A DNA stretch of 64,000 bases from DATATB01 sp036268995 (GTDB taxonomy: Bacteria > Planctomycetota > Planctomycetia > Pirellulales > PNKZ01). This document shows positions 9,605 to 21,600 of this stretch, in pieces. The notes under the pieces are model-generated. The model saw nothing but the letters and a program-made list of their open reading frames with translations, had not been told where the DNA came from and searched no databases. The stretch covers positions 1 to 64,000 of the forward strand of contig DATATB010000104.1 of NCBI GenBank assembly GCA_036268995.1. Reading direction: 5' to 3'. Position 1 is the stretch's first letter. The number at the start of each line of letters is the position of its first letter. The position numbers were made by a program, and so were the translations under genes.

Positions 9605-10711
9605 ATGAAGATCGAACACGATTACTCGCGATTCAAGCAGATTGTGCGGGGTAAGATCCGCGCGAATCTGCGGAAGTACGTCACGCACGGCGAAATGATC
9701 GGCCGCAAGGGACGCGACCTGGTCAGCATCCCGGTGCCCAGCCTGGACGTGCCGCACTTCCGCTACGGCAAGAACGGCTCGGGCGGAGTCGGCCAGGGCG
9801 AAGGCGAGGAAGGCACGCCGGTGGCCCGTGGCGACGGCGACCAGGAAGGCGGCGCCGGCCAGGCGGGCAGCGAACCCGGCGGCCACGTGCTGGAAGTCGA
9901 GGTCACGCTGGAAGAACTGGCCCAGATCATGGGCGACGAGCTGCAGTTGCCGCGCATCGAGCCCAAGGGCAAGAAGAACATCGTCCACGAAAAAGCCCGC
10001 TACACGAGCATCCGCCGCTCAGGGCCCGAGAGTTTGCGGCACTTTAAGCGGACCTACATGGAGGCCCTGCGGCGCCAGATTTCCTCGAACACCTATAGCA
10101 GCCACGATCCGCGGGTTGTGCCCATCCGCGAAGACAAACGCTACCGCGCCTGGACCACCGAGCCGCATCCGGAAGTCAACGCCGTCGCCATTTACATGAT
10201 GGACGTCTCGGGCTCGATGACCGACGAGCAAAAGCACATCGTGCGGACCGAGGCTTTTTGGATCGATACCTGGCTCAAGAGCCAATACGGCGGGCTCGAA
10301 GTCCGCTACATCATCCACGACGCCGCCGCCAAGGTGGTGGACGAAGAAACGTTCTACCACACGCGCGAAAGCGGCGGCACGCGCATTAGTTCGGCCTACA
10401 AAGTTTGCAACGAGCTGATCACCAACGAATTTCCCGTCTCGGATTGGAACATTTATTGCTTCCAGTTTTCCGACGGTGACAACTGGGGCGAAGACAACCA
10501 GATCAGCCTCCGCCTGCTCCGCGAGGAGCTGCTGCCCGCCTCCAACCTGTTCTGCTACGGTCAGGTCGAAAGCCCCTATGGCAGCGGCGAATACCTACGG
10601 GCGCTGCGCGACCGGCTGGTAACCGAAGTGGACAACTTGCTGCTCTCGGAGATCCGCGACAAAGACGGCATCTTCGACTCGATCAAAATGTTTCTGGGCA
10701 AAGGCAAATAG
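9605..10711 (+). CDS. yeaH: YeaH/YhbH family protein (DUF444)
   Basis: 368 residues. The N-terminus (KIEHDYSRFKQIVRGKIR) and the Gly-rich segment around residues 60-90 are typical of YeaH. The C-terminal half is a von Willebrand A-like domain with the metal-site motif DVSGSMTDEQK and a later FSDGDNWGEDN. The family is encoded next to PrkA in many bacteria and acts in the same stress pathway; its biochemical activity is not established. A TTG at 9599 is in frame with the ATG at 9605; neither has a strong ribosome site, so translation may depend on the upstream hairpin context. Confidence 0.92.
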   Translation: MKIEHDYSRFKQIVRGKIRANLRKYVTHGEMIGRKGRDLVSIPVPSLDVPHFRYGKNGSGGVGQGEGEEGTPVARGDGDQEGGAGQAGSEPGGHVLEVEVTLEELAQIMGDELQLPRIEPKGKKNIVHEKARYTSIRRSGPESLRHFKRTYMEALRRQISSNTYSSHDPRVVPIREDKRYRAWTTEPHPEVNAVAIYMMDVSGSMTDEQKHIVRTEAFWIDTWLKSQYGGLEVRYIIHDAAAKVVDEETFYHTRESGGTRISSAYKVCNELITNEFPVSDWNIYCFQFSDGDNWGEDNQISLRLLREELLPASNLFCYGQVESPYGSGEYLRALRDRLVTEVDNLLLSEIRDKDGIFDSIKMFLGKGK

Positions 10712-10750
10712 AATCCGCACCGCGCACTGACGCGCGGAAGGTGAATCCCC

Positions 10751-12289
<1,539 letters not shown>

Positions 12290-12298
12290 GAGTTTTCG

Positions 12299-12778
12299 AT
12301 GTCCCTCGTTACTGAAATCCGATCGGCCCTCGATCGGTTAAGCATTCCCAGCCATACCCCTCAGACGCTCACCGCCGACGCCGCCGGACAGCGGCTGACG
12401 TTGCATCTGGCCGATGTCGACTCGTTGGCTTGCGGTTTTACTTCGCTCGAGTTCGAGAGCCAAGCTTTTGCCCAGGCCGGCATCGAGCAACTCAAGCTCG
12501 TGGCCGATAAGCTCGCCAAGCGGCTGACCTATCTGCTCGAGCCCATCTCGCCGATCGAACACGACGCCGAGCATTGCGTCGTTCAGCTCCGCTCTAACCC
12601 GCCGCAGCGCGACGAAGACCGCACCAGTTATTACGAACTGCTCGTGAGCCGTGGCGGCCGCTTGAGCCTGGTCCGCTACGCAAAACCCGCCGGTGGGCTG
12701 CGTCAGCCGATCACCAGCCACGTCACCCGCGAGGTGCTCCTACGGCTGGTGGGCGACTTTGCCCAGGTGAGCCTGTAG
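12299..12778 (+). CDS. Unknown protein, fourth gene of the prkA operon
   Basis: 159 residues. GGAG lies just before the ATG and the gap to spoVR is only nine bases, so it is very likely translated from the same message. No signal peptide, membrane segment or motif is recognised. It begins with an amphipathic helix (MSLVTEIRSALDRL) followed by a beta-rich body (LTLHLADVDSLACGFTSLEF, YYELLVSRGGRLSLVRY). The placement suggests a role with PrkA/YeaH/SpoVR, but nothing in the sequence shows what that is. Confidence 0.7.
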   Translation: MSLVTEIRSALDRLSIPSHTPQTLTADAAGQRLTLHLADVDSLACGFTSLEFESQAFAQAGIEQLKLVADKLAKRLTYLLEPISPIEHDAEHCVVQLRSNPPQRDEDRTSYYELLVSRGGRLSLVRYAKPAGGLRQPITSHVTREVLLRLVGDFAQVSL

Positions 12779-12951
12779 GCGTGTGAGCTGTCGGCGGTCG
12801 GCGCTCGCGTAAAGGTCACGTTGATCGTCAAGCGGTCAGCGGCGGCATACATCCCACCGCTCGCATATGGCCAAAGTCGCCGCGGCACACCATGTGCTCG
12901 CGTTGCCGATGATCGTTTCATTATTCCGGGCTGCTGCCAGGAGAAACCGCC

Positions 12952-13164
12952 ATGCCTCTACGCGACGGTGCCAGAGAGTTTTTGCGTGCTCAAAACAATC
13001 CCAGCCGCATGCTTCCCCAGCGCGGTTTCGCGGAACACGCTCACGAGTCCCATCTGGCTCATTTCGCCCACGAACACGGCACGACGCTCTGGCTCCTGGC
13101 AGTCGGCGCTTTGGCCTGTTTTCTCGGGGCCGTCGTAGTCGCCGCTCGCAGCACGCGGCGGTAA
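12952..13164 (+). CDS. Small single-pass membrane protein
   Basis: 70 residues with a strong ribosome site (AGGAGAA eight bases before ATG). The N-terminal 45 residues are polar with many His (HAHESHLAHFAHEHG), followed by one hydrophobic helix (LWLLAVGALACFLGAVVVA) and a short basic tail, ARSTRR. The tail suggests an N-out or hairpin-free type anchor with the His-rich part on the other side. The His cluster could bind metal. The family is not recognised. Real coding is inferred from the ribosome site and the clean membrane helix. Confidence 0.55.
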   Translation: MPLRDGAREFLRAQNNPSRMLPQRGFAEHAHESHLAHFAHEHGTTLWLLAVGALACFLGAVVVAARSTRR

Positions 13165-13171
13165 CCGCGGA

Positions 13172-13402
13172 CTATGCCACTTCGTTGTCGCGAATCTGCG
13201 TGTCGATCGCGTCGCGATTTCGATCCGCATAATTCCACGCGGCGGACAAATCCTCAACTCGCAGCGCGGGGTATGCAGTTAGGATATCCGCGTTCGTTGC
13301 ACCCGATCGCCGCATCTGTTCCAGCACCCAGACCGGGATCCTTGTTCGCGCGATTCGCGGTTCGCCGCCGCACACACCGGGTGAGATTTCAACATCAGTC
13401 AT
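13172..13402 (-). CDS. DUF433-type protein (antitoxin-like), without visible partner
   Basis: 76 residues. ISPGVCGGEPRIARTRIPVWVL is the DUF433 signature, followed by the usual YPALRVEDLSAAWNYADRN. DUF433 proteins have a small winged-helix-like fold and often sit directly before a DUF5615 PIN-like toxin. Here the space downstream on the minus strand is taken by an opposite-strand gene, so no toxin is adjacent. It may be an orphan antitoxin or serve another role. Confidence 0.85.
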   Translation of the reverse strand: MTDVEISPGVCGGEPRIARTRIPVWVLEQMRRSGATNADILTAYPALRVEDLSAAWNYADRNRDAIDTQIRDNEVA

Positions 13403-13633
13403 TAGTTACGTCTCCGTCGCGTCCGACTTGCCTACAATTGGATTGGGTTTCGGCCTGCCAATTTTACTCGGCCATGAAAGGGCTGACCGCGTGAACACCC
13501 ATCTACGCATGCAAATGCGTTGAATAGTTGTTGCATCGTTTTGGCCGGCGCGGGATAATCACGGACGCAACCTACCCCCCGCGCCTGCCTTCCGCCCCCG
13601 CTGCGTTTGAACCCCGCCAGAAGGAACTGTTAC

Positions 13634-16171
13634 ATGGTTCGATCGCCTCGTTTTTTCGCGTGCTGCCCGCTAATCCTGGCAGTCTGCGCCCTGGCCGTGC
13701 CAATCGCCTTGGCGGCAACCACTTCGAGCAAGCCGGCAGCGGCTAAGTCCCCCGCGACTAAGCCGGCGGCTGCCCAAGCCGCCGACAGCGAGCCGATTGC
13801 CTCGCTGGAATTGACTGCGGCCGACGAACCCGGCGCAGTGGCCGTTTTGAGCGGTCGTGACTGCCGGCAGCAGTTGATTGTCACCGGCCGCACGGCCAAA
13901 GGTCGCCTGCTCGATCTGACCGGCAAAGTGGCATTTAGTTCTCAGCCCAGCGGCCTCGTCGAGATCGACGCCTCCGGCCTGGTCCGGCCGCTAGCCGATG
14001 GCCAGGCGACGATCGAAGCTCGCGACTCGCGAGGCCTCATTGCCCGGGCGCGAGTGGATGTCAGAAACTGCCGCGGCGATTTGGCGGTGAATTTTCCCAA
14101 CGAAATCGTGCCGGTATTCACTAAGTTCGGGTGCAACAGCGGCGGCTGCCACGGCAAATCCGGCGGCCAGAATGGTTTTCGGCTGTCGCTGCTGGGTTTC
14201 GAGCCGACCGAGGATTTTGAGCATCTGGTGAAAGAGGGCCGCGGCCGGCGGCTGTTCCCCGGCTCGCCGGACGAAAGCCTGCTGCTGAAAAAGGCCGTCA
14301 ACGCGGTCCCGCACGGCGGCGGCCAGCGGCTGGCGCACGACGCCCACGAGTATCGGCTGCTGCGGCGCTGGATTGCCCAAGGCATGCCCTACGGCACGCC
14401 GCAGGATCCAACCCTCCAGCGGATCAGCGTTTATCCGCGCGAGCGATCGATGCAGCGCCACGCGCGGCAGCAAGTGCGGGTGCTAGCCCACTATAGCGAT
14501 GGTTCGATGCAGGACGTGACGCGGATGGCCCAATACGAGCCGAACAACACGGAAATGGCCGAAGTCGCTGCCAGTGGCGCCGTGACCACGCTCGACCTGT
14601 CGGGCGACGTGGCCGTGATGGCCCGCTACCAGGGACAAGTGGCCGTGTTCCACGCCACCGTCCCCTTGGGCGCTAAGACCGACCATTTTCCGCCCACGCG
14701 AAACGTCATCGACGAGGCCGTGTTCGCCAAGCTCAAGACGCTGGGCATGCCGGCATCGGGCGTGTGCGACGACGGTTCGTTCATCCGTCGCGTCACGATC
14801 GACATTACCGGACGCCTGCCTACGGCCGAAGAAACGCGGGCCTTCCTGGCCGACAAAAGCCCGTCGAAGCGCGATGCGCTCGTGGATCGCCTGCTGGCCG
14901 ATGGCGGCTATGCCGACTATTTCGCCAACAAGTGGAGCGTCATCCTCCGCAATAAGCGGCGCGATCCCGGCTACGCGCACGGCACGTTCGCTTTCCACGA
15001 TTGGATCCGCGACAGTCTCAACCGCAATCTACCGTACGACCAATTCGTGCGTTCGATCCTGGCCGCCAGCGGCGAGGTCTCGGACAACCCGGCCGTGGCC
15101 TGGTATCGCGAAGTGAAGGATGTCGAGCAAGAGGTCGAAGACGCCGCGCAATTGTTCCTGGGTTTGCGGATCCAGTGCGCCCGCTGCCATCATCATCCGT
15201 TCGAGAAGTGGAGCCAGCGCGACTACTACGGCTTTGCCGCGTTTTTCAGCCGCGTGGGCCGCAAAATCACGGCCGATCCGTCGGAGCCGCGCGTGTTTCA
15301 TCGCCGCGGCCTGGCTTCGAGCGTCAATCCCAAGAGCGGCGAGACCCTGCGCCCCACGGGCTTGGGTGCCGCGCCCTCCGACGTCTCGCCCGAACGCGAT
15401 CCGCGCCAATCGCTGGTGGACTGGATGGCCGAGCCGGGCAATCCGTTCTTCGCCCGCGCGCTAGTGAACCGCTATTGGAAGCACTTTTTCAGCCGCGGCA
15501 TTGTCGAGCCTGAAGACGACATGCGCGTGACCAACCCGGCATCGAATCCCGAATTGCTCGAGGGCTTGTCGCGGCACTTTGCCGCCAGCGGCTTCGACCT
15601 CAAGGAGCTGGTCCGCACGATCTGCCGCTCGACCACGTATCAACTCAGCTCGGATCCGAACGATTACAACGCCAGCGACAAGCAGAACTTTTCGCGGTTT
15701 TATCCGCGCCGCCTGGCTGCCGAAGTGCTGCTCGATTCGCTGGACGCGGTCAGCGGTTCGCCGACCAGTTTTGGCGGCTTGCCGGCCGGCACGCGCGCTA
15801 TTCAATTGCCCGACAGCGGCGTGAACAGCTACTTCCTGACCGTCTTCGGCCGGCCCGAAGCCTCGAGCGCTTGCGAATGCGAACGCTCGCAGGATGCCAA
15901 CCTGGCCCAGAGCCTGCACCTGCTCAATTCGGCCGAAGTGCAGGGCAAGCTGACTTCCGGCACGAGCACCGCGGCCCGCCTCGCCGGCGACAAGCGGCCG
16001 CTGGAGGAGAAGATTCGCGAGTTGTATTTGTCCGTCTATTCCCGCCCGCCCGCCGCCGATGAGCTCGCGCTGGCCCGCGCACACATTGAGCGGGCCAAAG
16101 TTCCCCAGCAGGCGTACGAAGACGTCGTCTGGGCGCTGGTCAATACCAAGGAATTCTTGTTTACCCACTAA
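13634..16171 (+). CDS. Exported DUF1549/DUF1553 protein with N-terminal Ig-like and haem-type regions
   Basis: 845 residues from ATG 13634 (AAGGAACTG upstream). In order: signal peptide; an Ala/Lys/Pro linker; a BIG2-like beta domain (LVEIDASGLVRPLADGQATIEA); a haem-type motif FGCNSGGCHGKSGGQNGF; a second Ig-like part; DUF1549 (GRLPTAEETRAFL, then QCARCHHHPFEKWSQRDYY); and DUF1553 at the C-terminus (NRYWKHFFSRGIVEPEDDMR, DANLAQSLHLLNS). This architecture is typical of planctomycetes and is exported; its substrate is unknown. It leads an operon with the next two genes. Confidence 0.9.
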   Translation: MVRSPRFFACCPLILAVCALAVPIALAATTSSKPAAAKSPATKPAAAQAADSEPIASLELTAADEPGAVAVLSGRDCRQQLIVTGRTAKGRLLDLTGKVAFSSQPSGLVEIDASGLVRPLADGQATIEARDSRGLIARARVDVRNCRGDLAVNFPNEIVPVFTKFGCNSGGCHGKSGGQNGFRLSLLGFEPTEDFEHLVKEGRGRRLFPGSPDESLLLKKAVNAVPHGGGQRLAHDAHEYRLLRRWIAQGMPYGTPQDPTLQRISVYPRERSMQRHARQQVRVLAHYSDGSMQDVTRMAQYEPNNTEMAEVAASGAVTTLDLSGDVAVMARYQGQVAVFHATVPLGAKTDHFPPTRNVIDEAVFAKLKTLGMPASGVCDDGSFIRRVTIDITGRLPTAEETRAFLADKSPSKRDALVDRLLADGGYADYFANKWSVILRNKRRDPGYAHGTFAFHDWIRDSLNRNLPYDQFVRSILAASGEVSDNPAVAWYREVKDVEQEVEDAAQLFLGLRIQCARCHHHPFEKWSQRDYYGFAAFFSRVGRKITADPSEPRVFHRRGLASSVNPKSGETLRPTGLGAAPSDVSPERDPRQSLVDWMAEPGNPFFARALVNRYWKHFFSRGIVEPEDDMRVTNPASNPELLEGLSRHFAASGFDLKELVRTICRSTTYQLSSDPNDYNASDKQNFSRFYPRRLAAEVLLDSLDAVSGSPTSFGGLPAGTRAIQLPDSGVNSYFLTVFGRPEASSACECERSQDANLAQSLHLLNSAEVQGKLTSGTSTAARLAGDKRPLEEKIRELYLSVYSRPPAADELALARAHIERAKVPQQAYEDVVWALVNTKEFLFTH

Positions 16172-16248
16172 TTCAGTCACGCCGCTTGCGGCCAGCGCGG
16201 GTTTCTGCGGATTCCGATGCGCGGCCGCCCCGCCCATTTTTTCACGCC

Positions 16249-18666
16249 ATGACTCACCGTATCACTCGACACCGCCTTGTCGCGCGCACGCTGCTGAGCC
16301 TTGCCGGCTGGACGTTGGCCGCTTTGCCGGCTTTCGGCCAGTTGCCCACGGCGCAGCTCTTGTCCGTCTTTCCGGCCGGTGGCCGACAAGGCGCCCCGGT
16401 CGAAGTTGAAATTGCCGGCGCCGACCTGGAAGGCGTCGACCGCCTGGATTTTTCGCATCCCGGCATCAAGGCCGAGCCGAAGCGCGCGGCTCCGATTCTG
16501 GCCGGTTTGCCCGGTGAAGCGGTGCCCAATCGCTTCGTGGTCAGCGTGGCGGCAGACGTGCCGCCGGGATTGTACGACGTGCGCGCTGTCGGCCGCTTTG
16601 GCATCTCGAACCCGCGCACGTTCGCCGTCGGCCGGCTGGCCGAGTTGAACGAAGAAGCCACGAACATCAGCTTCGATAAGGCCATGACGATCGCGCTCGA
16701 GTCGATCGTCAATGGCCGCACGGGAGCGGGCGCAATCGATTATTTCCGTTTTGCGGCCCGCAAAGGCCAGCGCGTGCTGCTCGAGCTCTGGGCCGAACGT
16801 CTCGATTCGCGCCTCGATGGCACGCTTTCGCTGGTCGACGCCGCAGGCCGCGAGCTGGGCCACAGCCGCGACGCAATCGATCGCGATCCGCTGATGGACG
16901 TCGAAATCCCCGCCGACGGCCAGTACACCATTGCCGTCTATGACATGACCTATCAAGGCGGCAGCGACTTCTTCTACCGCCTGGCAGTCCACACGGGACC
17001 GCACGTCGATTTCGTCTTTCCACCCTGCGGTGCTCCGGCTAGCAAGGCGCCTGCCACGGTATTCGGCCGCAACTTGCCGGGCGGAAGTCCGTCGGCCACT
17101 GGCTTCGACGGCCGGCCACTCGCGCAATTGCCGATTACGGTCGACTATCCCGGCGGCCCGCATGTCGCGCAGCTTGACTTCGCCGGCTACTTGCCGAGCC
17201 GCAGCGTCTGGCTCGATGGCTTTTCGTTTCGCTGGCCGGCTGACGGGGCCAACAATTATTTGCTGACCTATGCCGCAGCTCCGGTCGTGCTCGAACACGA
17301 GCCCAACGACAAGCCCGAGGCGGCCCAGCGGCTAACGGTTCCCTGCGAGTTGGCCGGCTGGTTCGCGGGCGTCGACGACGCCGACTGGCTCCAGTTCGAG
17401 GCGCGCTCGGGCCAGGCGTTTTGGTTCCAGTTGAACTGCCAACACCGCGGCCAGCCGAGCGATCCGTACTTGCTCGTGCAGCGGGTCACGCGCGATGCCC
17501 AGGGCAAAGAGCAGGTCACCGACGTGGGTGAAGTCGATGACGAGCCGTCTTCCAACACGCTGCCCGGTTTTCCGGTATCGTCAGCCGATCCGGTGTATCG
17601 TTTTGCCGCGCCGGCCGATGGCACCTATCGGGTGCTGGTGCGTGATCTGGCCTCGTCCACCTCGCCGCGGCCTTACACGCTGGCCATTCGCGAGCCACAA
17701 CCGGATTTTCGTCTGGTGGCGGTCCCCATTTATCCTTCCACGGCCAAAGCGAAAACGGTCAAGCCTTGGAGCCTGCTCGTGCGGCGTGGCGGCACGGTCA
17801 TGCTCGACGTCGTCGCCTTTCGCCGCGATGGATTCAATGGCGACATCGAAGTTTCCGCCGCCGGGCTGCCGAAAGGCATCACGGCCCGCCCAGTGATCAT
17901 TCCCTCCGGTCAAACGGCCGCGAACCTGGTGTTCGAATCCGCAGCCGATCAGCCGACCTGGGCCGGAACGATCGAAGTGCTGGGCACGGCTCTGTTGGGC
18001 CAGGAAAAGGTCACTCGCAAGGCCCGCAGCGGGACGGCCATTTGGTCTCCGCCGGCTTCGCAGCGCAAGCCGACGCCCTTGGTCAGCGGCCGGCTGGCCC
18101 ACACGATCGTGCTGGCGGCCACGGCCGACGAAAGCCTGCCGGTCAAGATCGAACTCGGCGGCCGGGATGCCATCGAAGTCGCACTCGGCGGCAAATTGCA
18201 AGTGCCCATCAAGGTCACGCGTTCCGGCTACAACGACGCCCTGACGCTGACGATCGAGGGCTTGCCCGGCAAGCTCAAGGCGAAGCCGCTGACGATTGCC
18301 GCCGGCAAGAACGAAGGTCAATTGGTCATCGACGTGCCGGCCGGCACGGTGCTCGGCGAGTATTCGCTTGTGCTGCATGGCGAGGCTAAGATCAACTATC
18401 GCCGCGATGAAGGCGGCCTGCGCGCCGCCAACGAATATAAGGCCCGGCTGGATAAACTGACTGCCGACCCCAAGGCGCTGACGGCTGCCAAGGCCGCGGC
18501 CGACAAGCGCGTCGCCGCTGCCATGGCGGCGGCCAAGCCCAAGCCCGAAACGGTCGTCTTGTACTCGCCTCCGGCGCGGCTGAAGATAACGGCCGCGCCG
18601 GTCAAAACGCCCGCTAAAACTCCGCCCGCCGCATCCGCTCCCGGTCAAAAGCCGGGGGCGAAATGA
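16249..18666 (+). CDS. Exported beta-domain protein with PPC (pre-peptidase C-terminal)-like domains
   Basis: 805 residues from ATG 16249. The signal peptide ends near ALPAFG. An IPT/TIG-like N-terminal domain (LLSVFPAGGRQGAPVEVEIAG) is followed by PPC-like domains, recognisable from DYFRFAARKGQRVLLEL and DADWLQFEARSGQAFWFQL with YRFAAPADGTYRVLVRD. The C-terminus is Lys/Ala/Pro-rich. Such proteins are a planctomycete speciality and usually lie with DUF1549/DUF1553 and WD40-cytochrome genes, as here (77 bases after the former, 21 before the latter). No catalytic residues are seen. Function is unknown; adhesion or complex assembly outside the cytoplasm is inference. Confidence 0.8.
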   Translation: MTHRITRHRLVARTLLSLAGWTLAALPAFGQLPTAQLLSVFPAGGRQGAPVEVEIAGADLEGVDRLDFSHPGIKAEPKRAAPILAGLPGEAVPNRFVVSVAADVPPGLYDVRAVGRFGISNPRTFAVGRLAELNEEATNISFDKAMTIALESIVNGRTGAGAIDYFRFAARKGQRVLLELWAERLDSRLDGTLSLVDAAGRELGHSRDAIDRDPLMDVEIPADGQYTIAVYDMTYQGGSDFFYRLAVHTGPHVDFVFPPCGAPASKAPATVFGRNLPGGSPSATGFDGRPLAQLPITVDYPGGPHVAQLDFAGYLPSRSVWLDGFSFRWPADGANNYLLTYAAAPVVLEHEPNDKPEAAQRLTVPCELAGWFAGVDDADWLQFEARSGQAFWFQLNCQHRGQPSDPYLLVQRVTRDAQGKEQVTDVGEVDDEPSSNTLPGFPVSSADPVYRFAAPADGTYRVLVRDLASSTSPRPYTLAIREPQPDFRLVAVPIYPSTAKAKTVKPWSLLVRRGGTVMLDVVAFRRDGFNGDIEVSAAGLPKGITARPVIIPSGQTAANLVFESAADQPTWAGTIEVLGTALLGQEKVTRKARSGTAIWSPPASQRKPTPLVSGRLAHTIVLAATADESLPVKIELGGRDAIEVALGGKLQVPIKVTRSGYNDALTLTIEGLPGKLKAKPLTIAAGKNEGQLVIDVPAGTVLGEYSLVLHGEAKINYRRDEGGLRAANEYKARLDKLTADPKALTAAKAAADKRVAAAMAAAKPKPETVVLYSPPARLKITAAPVKTPAKTPPAASAPGQKPGAK

Positions 18667-18687
18667 TCGCAAGCTAATATTGGAATC

Positions 18688-21600
18688 ATGCCCATGCCCA
18701 TGCCCTGCTGCCGTCGTTGCCGTCTGATTCGTTGGATCATCGCCTGCCTGGCGGCCCTGCTGTGGCTTGGCCATATCTCGTCGGCCAGCAAGGCAGCCGA
18801 CGACGCTGCCGACCTGCTGCCCGTGGCCGAAATCAAGCATCCGCAGCCGGTTGATTTCCAACACGAGATTCTGCCGCTGTTGAAAAAGAACTGCCTGGCT
18901 TGTCACAACGCGGCCGATGCCGAAGGCAAGCTCGTGCTCGAAACGCCGCAGACGATCGCCAAGGGCGGCGACAACGGACCGGCCGTCGTCGCCAAACATC
19001 CGGAAAAGAGTTTGCTGCTGGAGCGCGCTCGCGGCGGCGGCGACGGCATCATGCCGCCCGAAGACAACAAGGTCGCGGCCAGTCCGCTCAAGCCAGATGA
19101 GTTGGGCCTGCTCAAATTGTGGATCGCCCAAGGAGCCACCGGCACGGTGCGCACCGAAAACGAAACGATCAAGTGGCAGCCGCTTCCGCCAGGCGTGAAC
19201 CCGATCTTTGCCGTCGCGCTGTCGGCCGACGGCCAGTTCGCGGCATGCGGCCGTGCCAACCAGATCTTCATTTACCAGGTGCCCACCGGCCGCACGATCG
19301 GCCGTTTGACCGATCCCGCCTTGCTCCACAGCGGCATCTATTCGCAGCCGGGCGTGGCCGACCTCGACTTGATCCAATCGCTGGCGTTCAGCCCCGACGG
19401 TTCGTTGTTGGCCTCCGGCGGCTACCGCACGATCAAGCTCTGGCGCCGCGCGCCCAGCAATCAAACACTTTCGATCGACAAGCTCGCCGCCGATTCGCCG
19501 TTGGCAACCAGTCCCGACGGCAAATACCTGGCCGCGGCCAATGCCGACCACAGCATCCGCTTGGTCGATGCGGCCAGCGGCAAGACGCTGCACACGCTCG
19601 CCGGCCACTCGGGCGCGATCGCCGCGCTCGATTTCAGCTCGGACGGCACGAAGCTTTGCTCGGGATCAGCCGACCGCACGCTACGGCTATGGAGCGTGCC
19701 GGATGGCAAACCGCTGGGGCAACTCGATGCGCCCGGCCCGGTGGCGGCAGCCGTGCTCGTCGATAGCGGCAAGCAAGTCGCCGTGGCCTTCGGTGAGCCG
19801 CGCATCTGGATTGGGGCGTGGTCGGCGACTCCCAAATCGCCTGCGAAGCCGGGAGCGCCGGCACCACGTAGCGAGCCGGGAGCGTCAGCGACCGGAGGGG
19901 GCAAGCAACCGGTCATCTCCGGCAAGTTCGTGGCCCTCCACGGCAAGCAGGTGACGGCCCTGGCTTCGCTGCGCAAGATTCCCAATCAGCTCGTTTCGGC
20001 ATCCGTCGATGGGCTGGTGAAGCTCTGGGACGTGAGCACCGGCAAGCTCGTGCGCGAGTTCAAGCATGGTGGCTCGGTCGCTGCGCTGGCCGTGCGGCCA
20101 GACGGCGAGCGCATTGCCTCGGCCGGTGCCGACAAAGTCACGAAGCTCTGGAACGTGCGCGACGGTAAAATGGTCGCCGAGCTGCGCGGCGATTTGCACG
20201 CCCGCGAGCGGGTCGACGCGGCCAGCCGGGCCGTTACGCTCGCCAAGAACAACCTGACCGAAACCAAGGCCGAGGCGGCGGAGGCCGAAAAGACCGTCAC
20301 GGCCGAGGCCGAGAACGTCAAGAAGGCCACCGACGCACTGGCCGCCGCTGAAAAAGCCCTGCCGGCAAAAGTCACGGCACACGACAAGCAAGTGGCCGAC
20401 AAACAGGCCGCCGACAAGACGCTGGCCGCTGACCAGGCCGGCAAATCGAAGGCCGATGCGGCCGTCGCCGCCGCTGCCGGGCAAGTGACTGCGGCCGACG
20501 CAGCGCAAAAGAAGGCGGCCCAGGCCGTCGTCGCAGCCAAGGCCGCGGCGAAAAAATCGCCCAAAGACAAGGCCGCTACCGAAGCCGTGACCGCTGCCGA
20601 CAAAGCCGCTCGCGATGCCGCCGCAAAACTCAAGACCGCCCAGGATGCGCAAGCCGCGGCCAAGAAGCAACTCGTTCAAGCCGATGCGGCGCTCAAGCAA
20701 TCGACGGCGAAGGTGGCGGCCGCAGTAAAAACTTTGGAGACGGCCGAGCAGGAACGCAAATCGGCCGAAACCTCGAAGCTGGCGGCCGGCAAGGCACTCA
20801 CTTCGGCCACGGCCGCGGCCGCCAAGGCGAAAGAACGGCTGCCTGGCGTGAAGGCCGAAGTGACGACGGCCGAAAAACGCGTGGCCGCGGCCGAGAAAAC
20901 GCTGACGGAAATTCGCACAGCCGCCACTGCCACGGAGCTGCCCTTATTGTCCGTGGCCTTTTCGGCCGATGGACTCGAGTTGGCCACCGGCAACACCGCT
21001 TCGCTCGTGCACACGTGGAGCGCCGAAAGCGGCGTCGCCTTGAATGCTTATGCCTGTGGAAGCGGAAGCGTGCGCGGCGTGGCTTTCGCCGGCGACCACG
21101 AGTTGCTGGCAGCCGCGGGGGGCAAGGCCGTGGCCTGGGACACGTTGCCTCAGTGGCAATGGTCTCGAACGCTGGGCACCGCCAGCGAGTTGCCGGTCGA
21201 TCGCGTGACGGCCCTGGACTTCAGCCCCGACGGAAAGCTTCTGGCCTCGGGCGGCGGCGCTCCGTCGCGCAGCGGAGAGCTGAAGCTGTGGGACGTGGCC
21301 AGCGGCAAGCTCGTCCGCAGCTTGCCCGACGCTCACAGCGACACCGTGCTGGGCGTGCGTTTTTCGCCCGACGGCCAGTTGCTGGCCTCGTGTGGCACCG
21401 ACAAGTTCCTCAAGGTGTTCGAGGTCTCCAGCGGCAAGTTCGTTCGGGCTTTCGAAGGCCACACGCACCACGTGCTCGGCGTCAGTTGGGCCAGCGACGG
21501 CAAATCGCTGGCGACGGCCGGCGCCGACAACGCCGTCAAGATCTGGGACCTGGCCACCGGCGAGCAAAAGCGCACGATCCAGGGCTTTTCGAAGGAAGTC

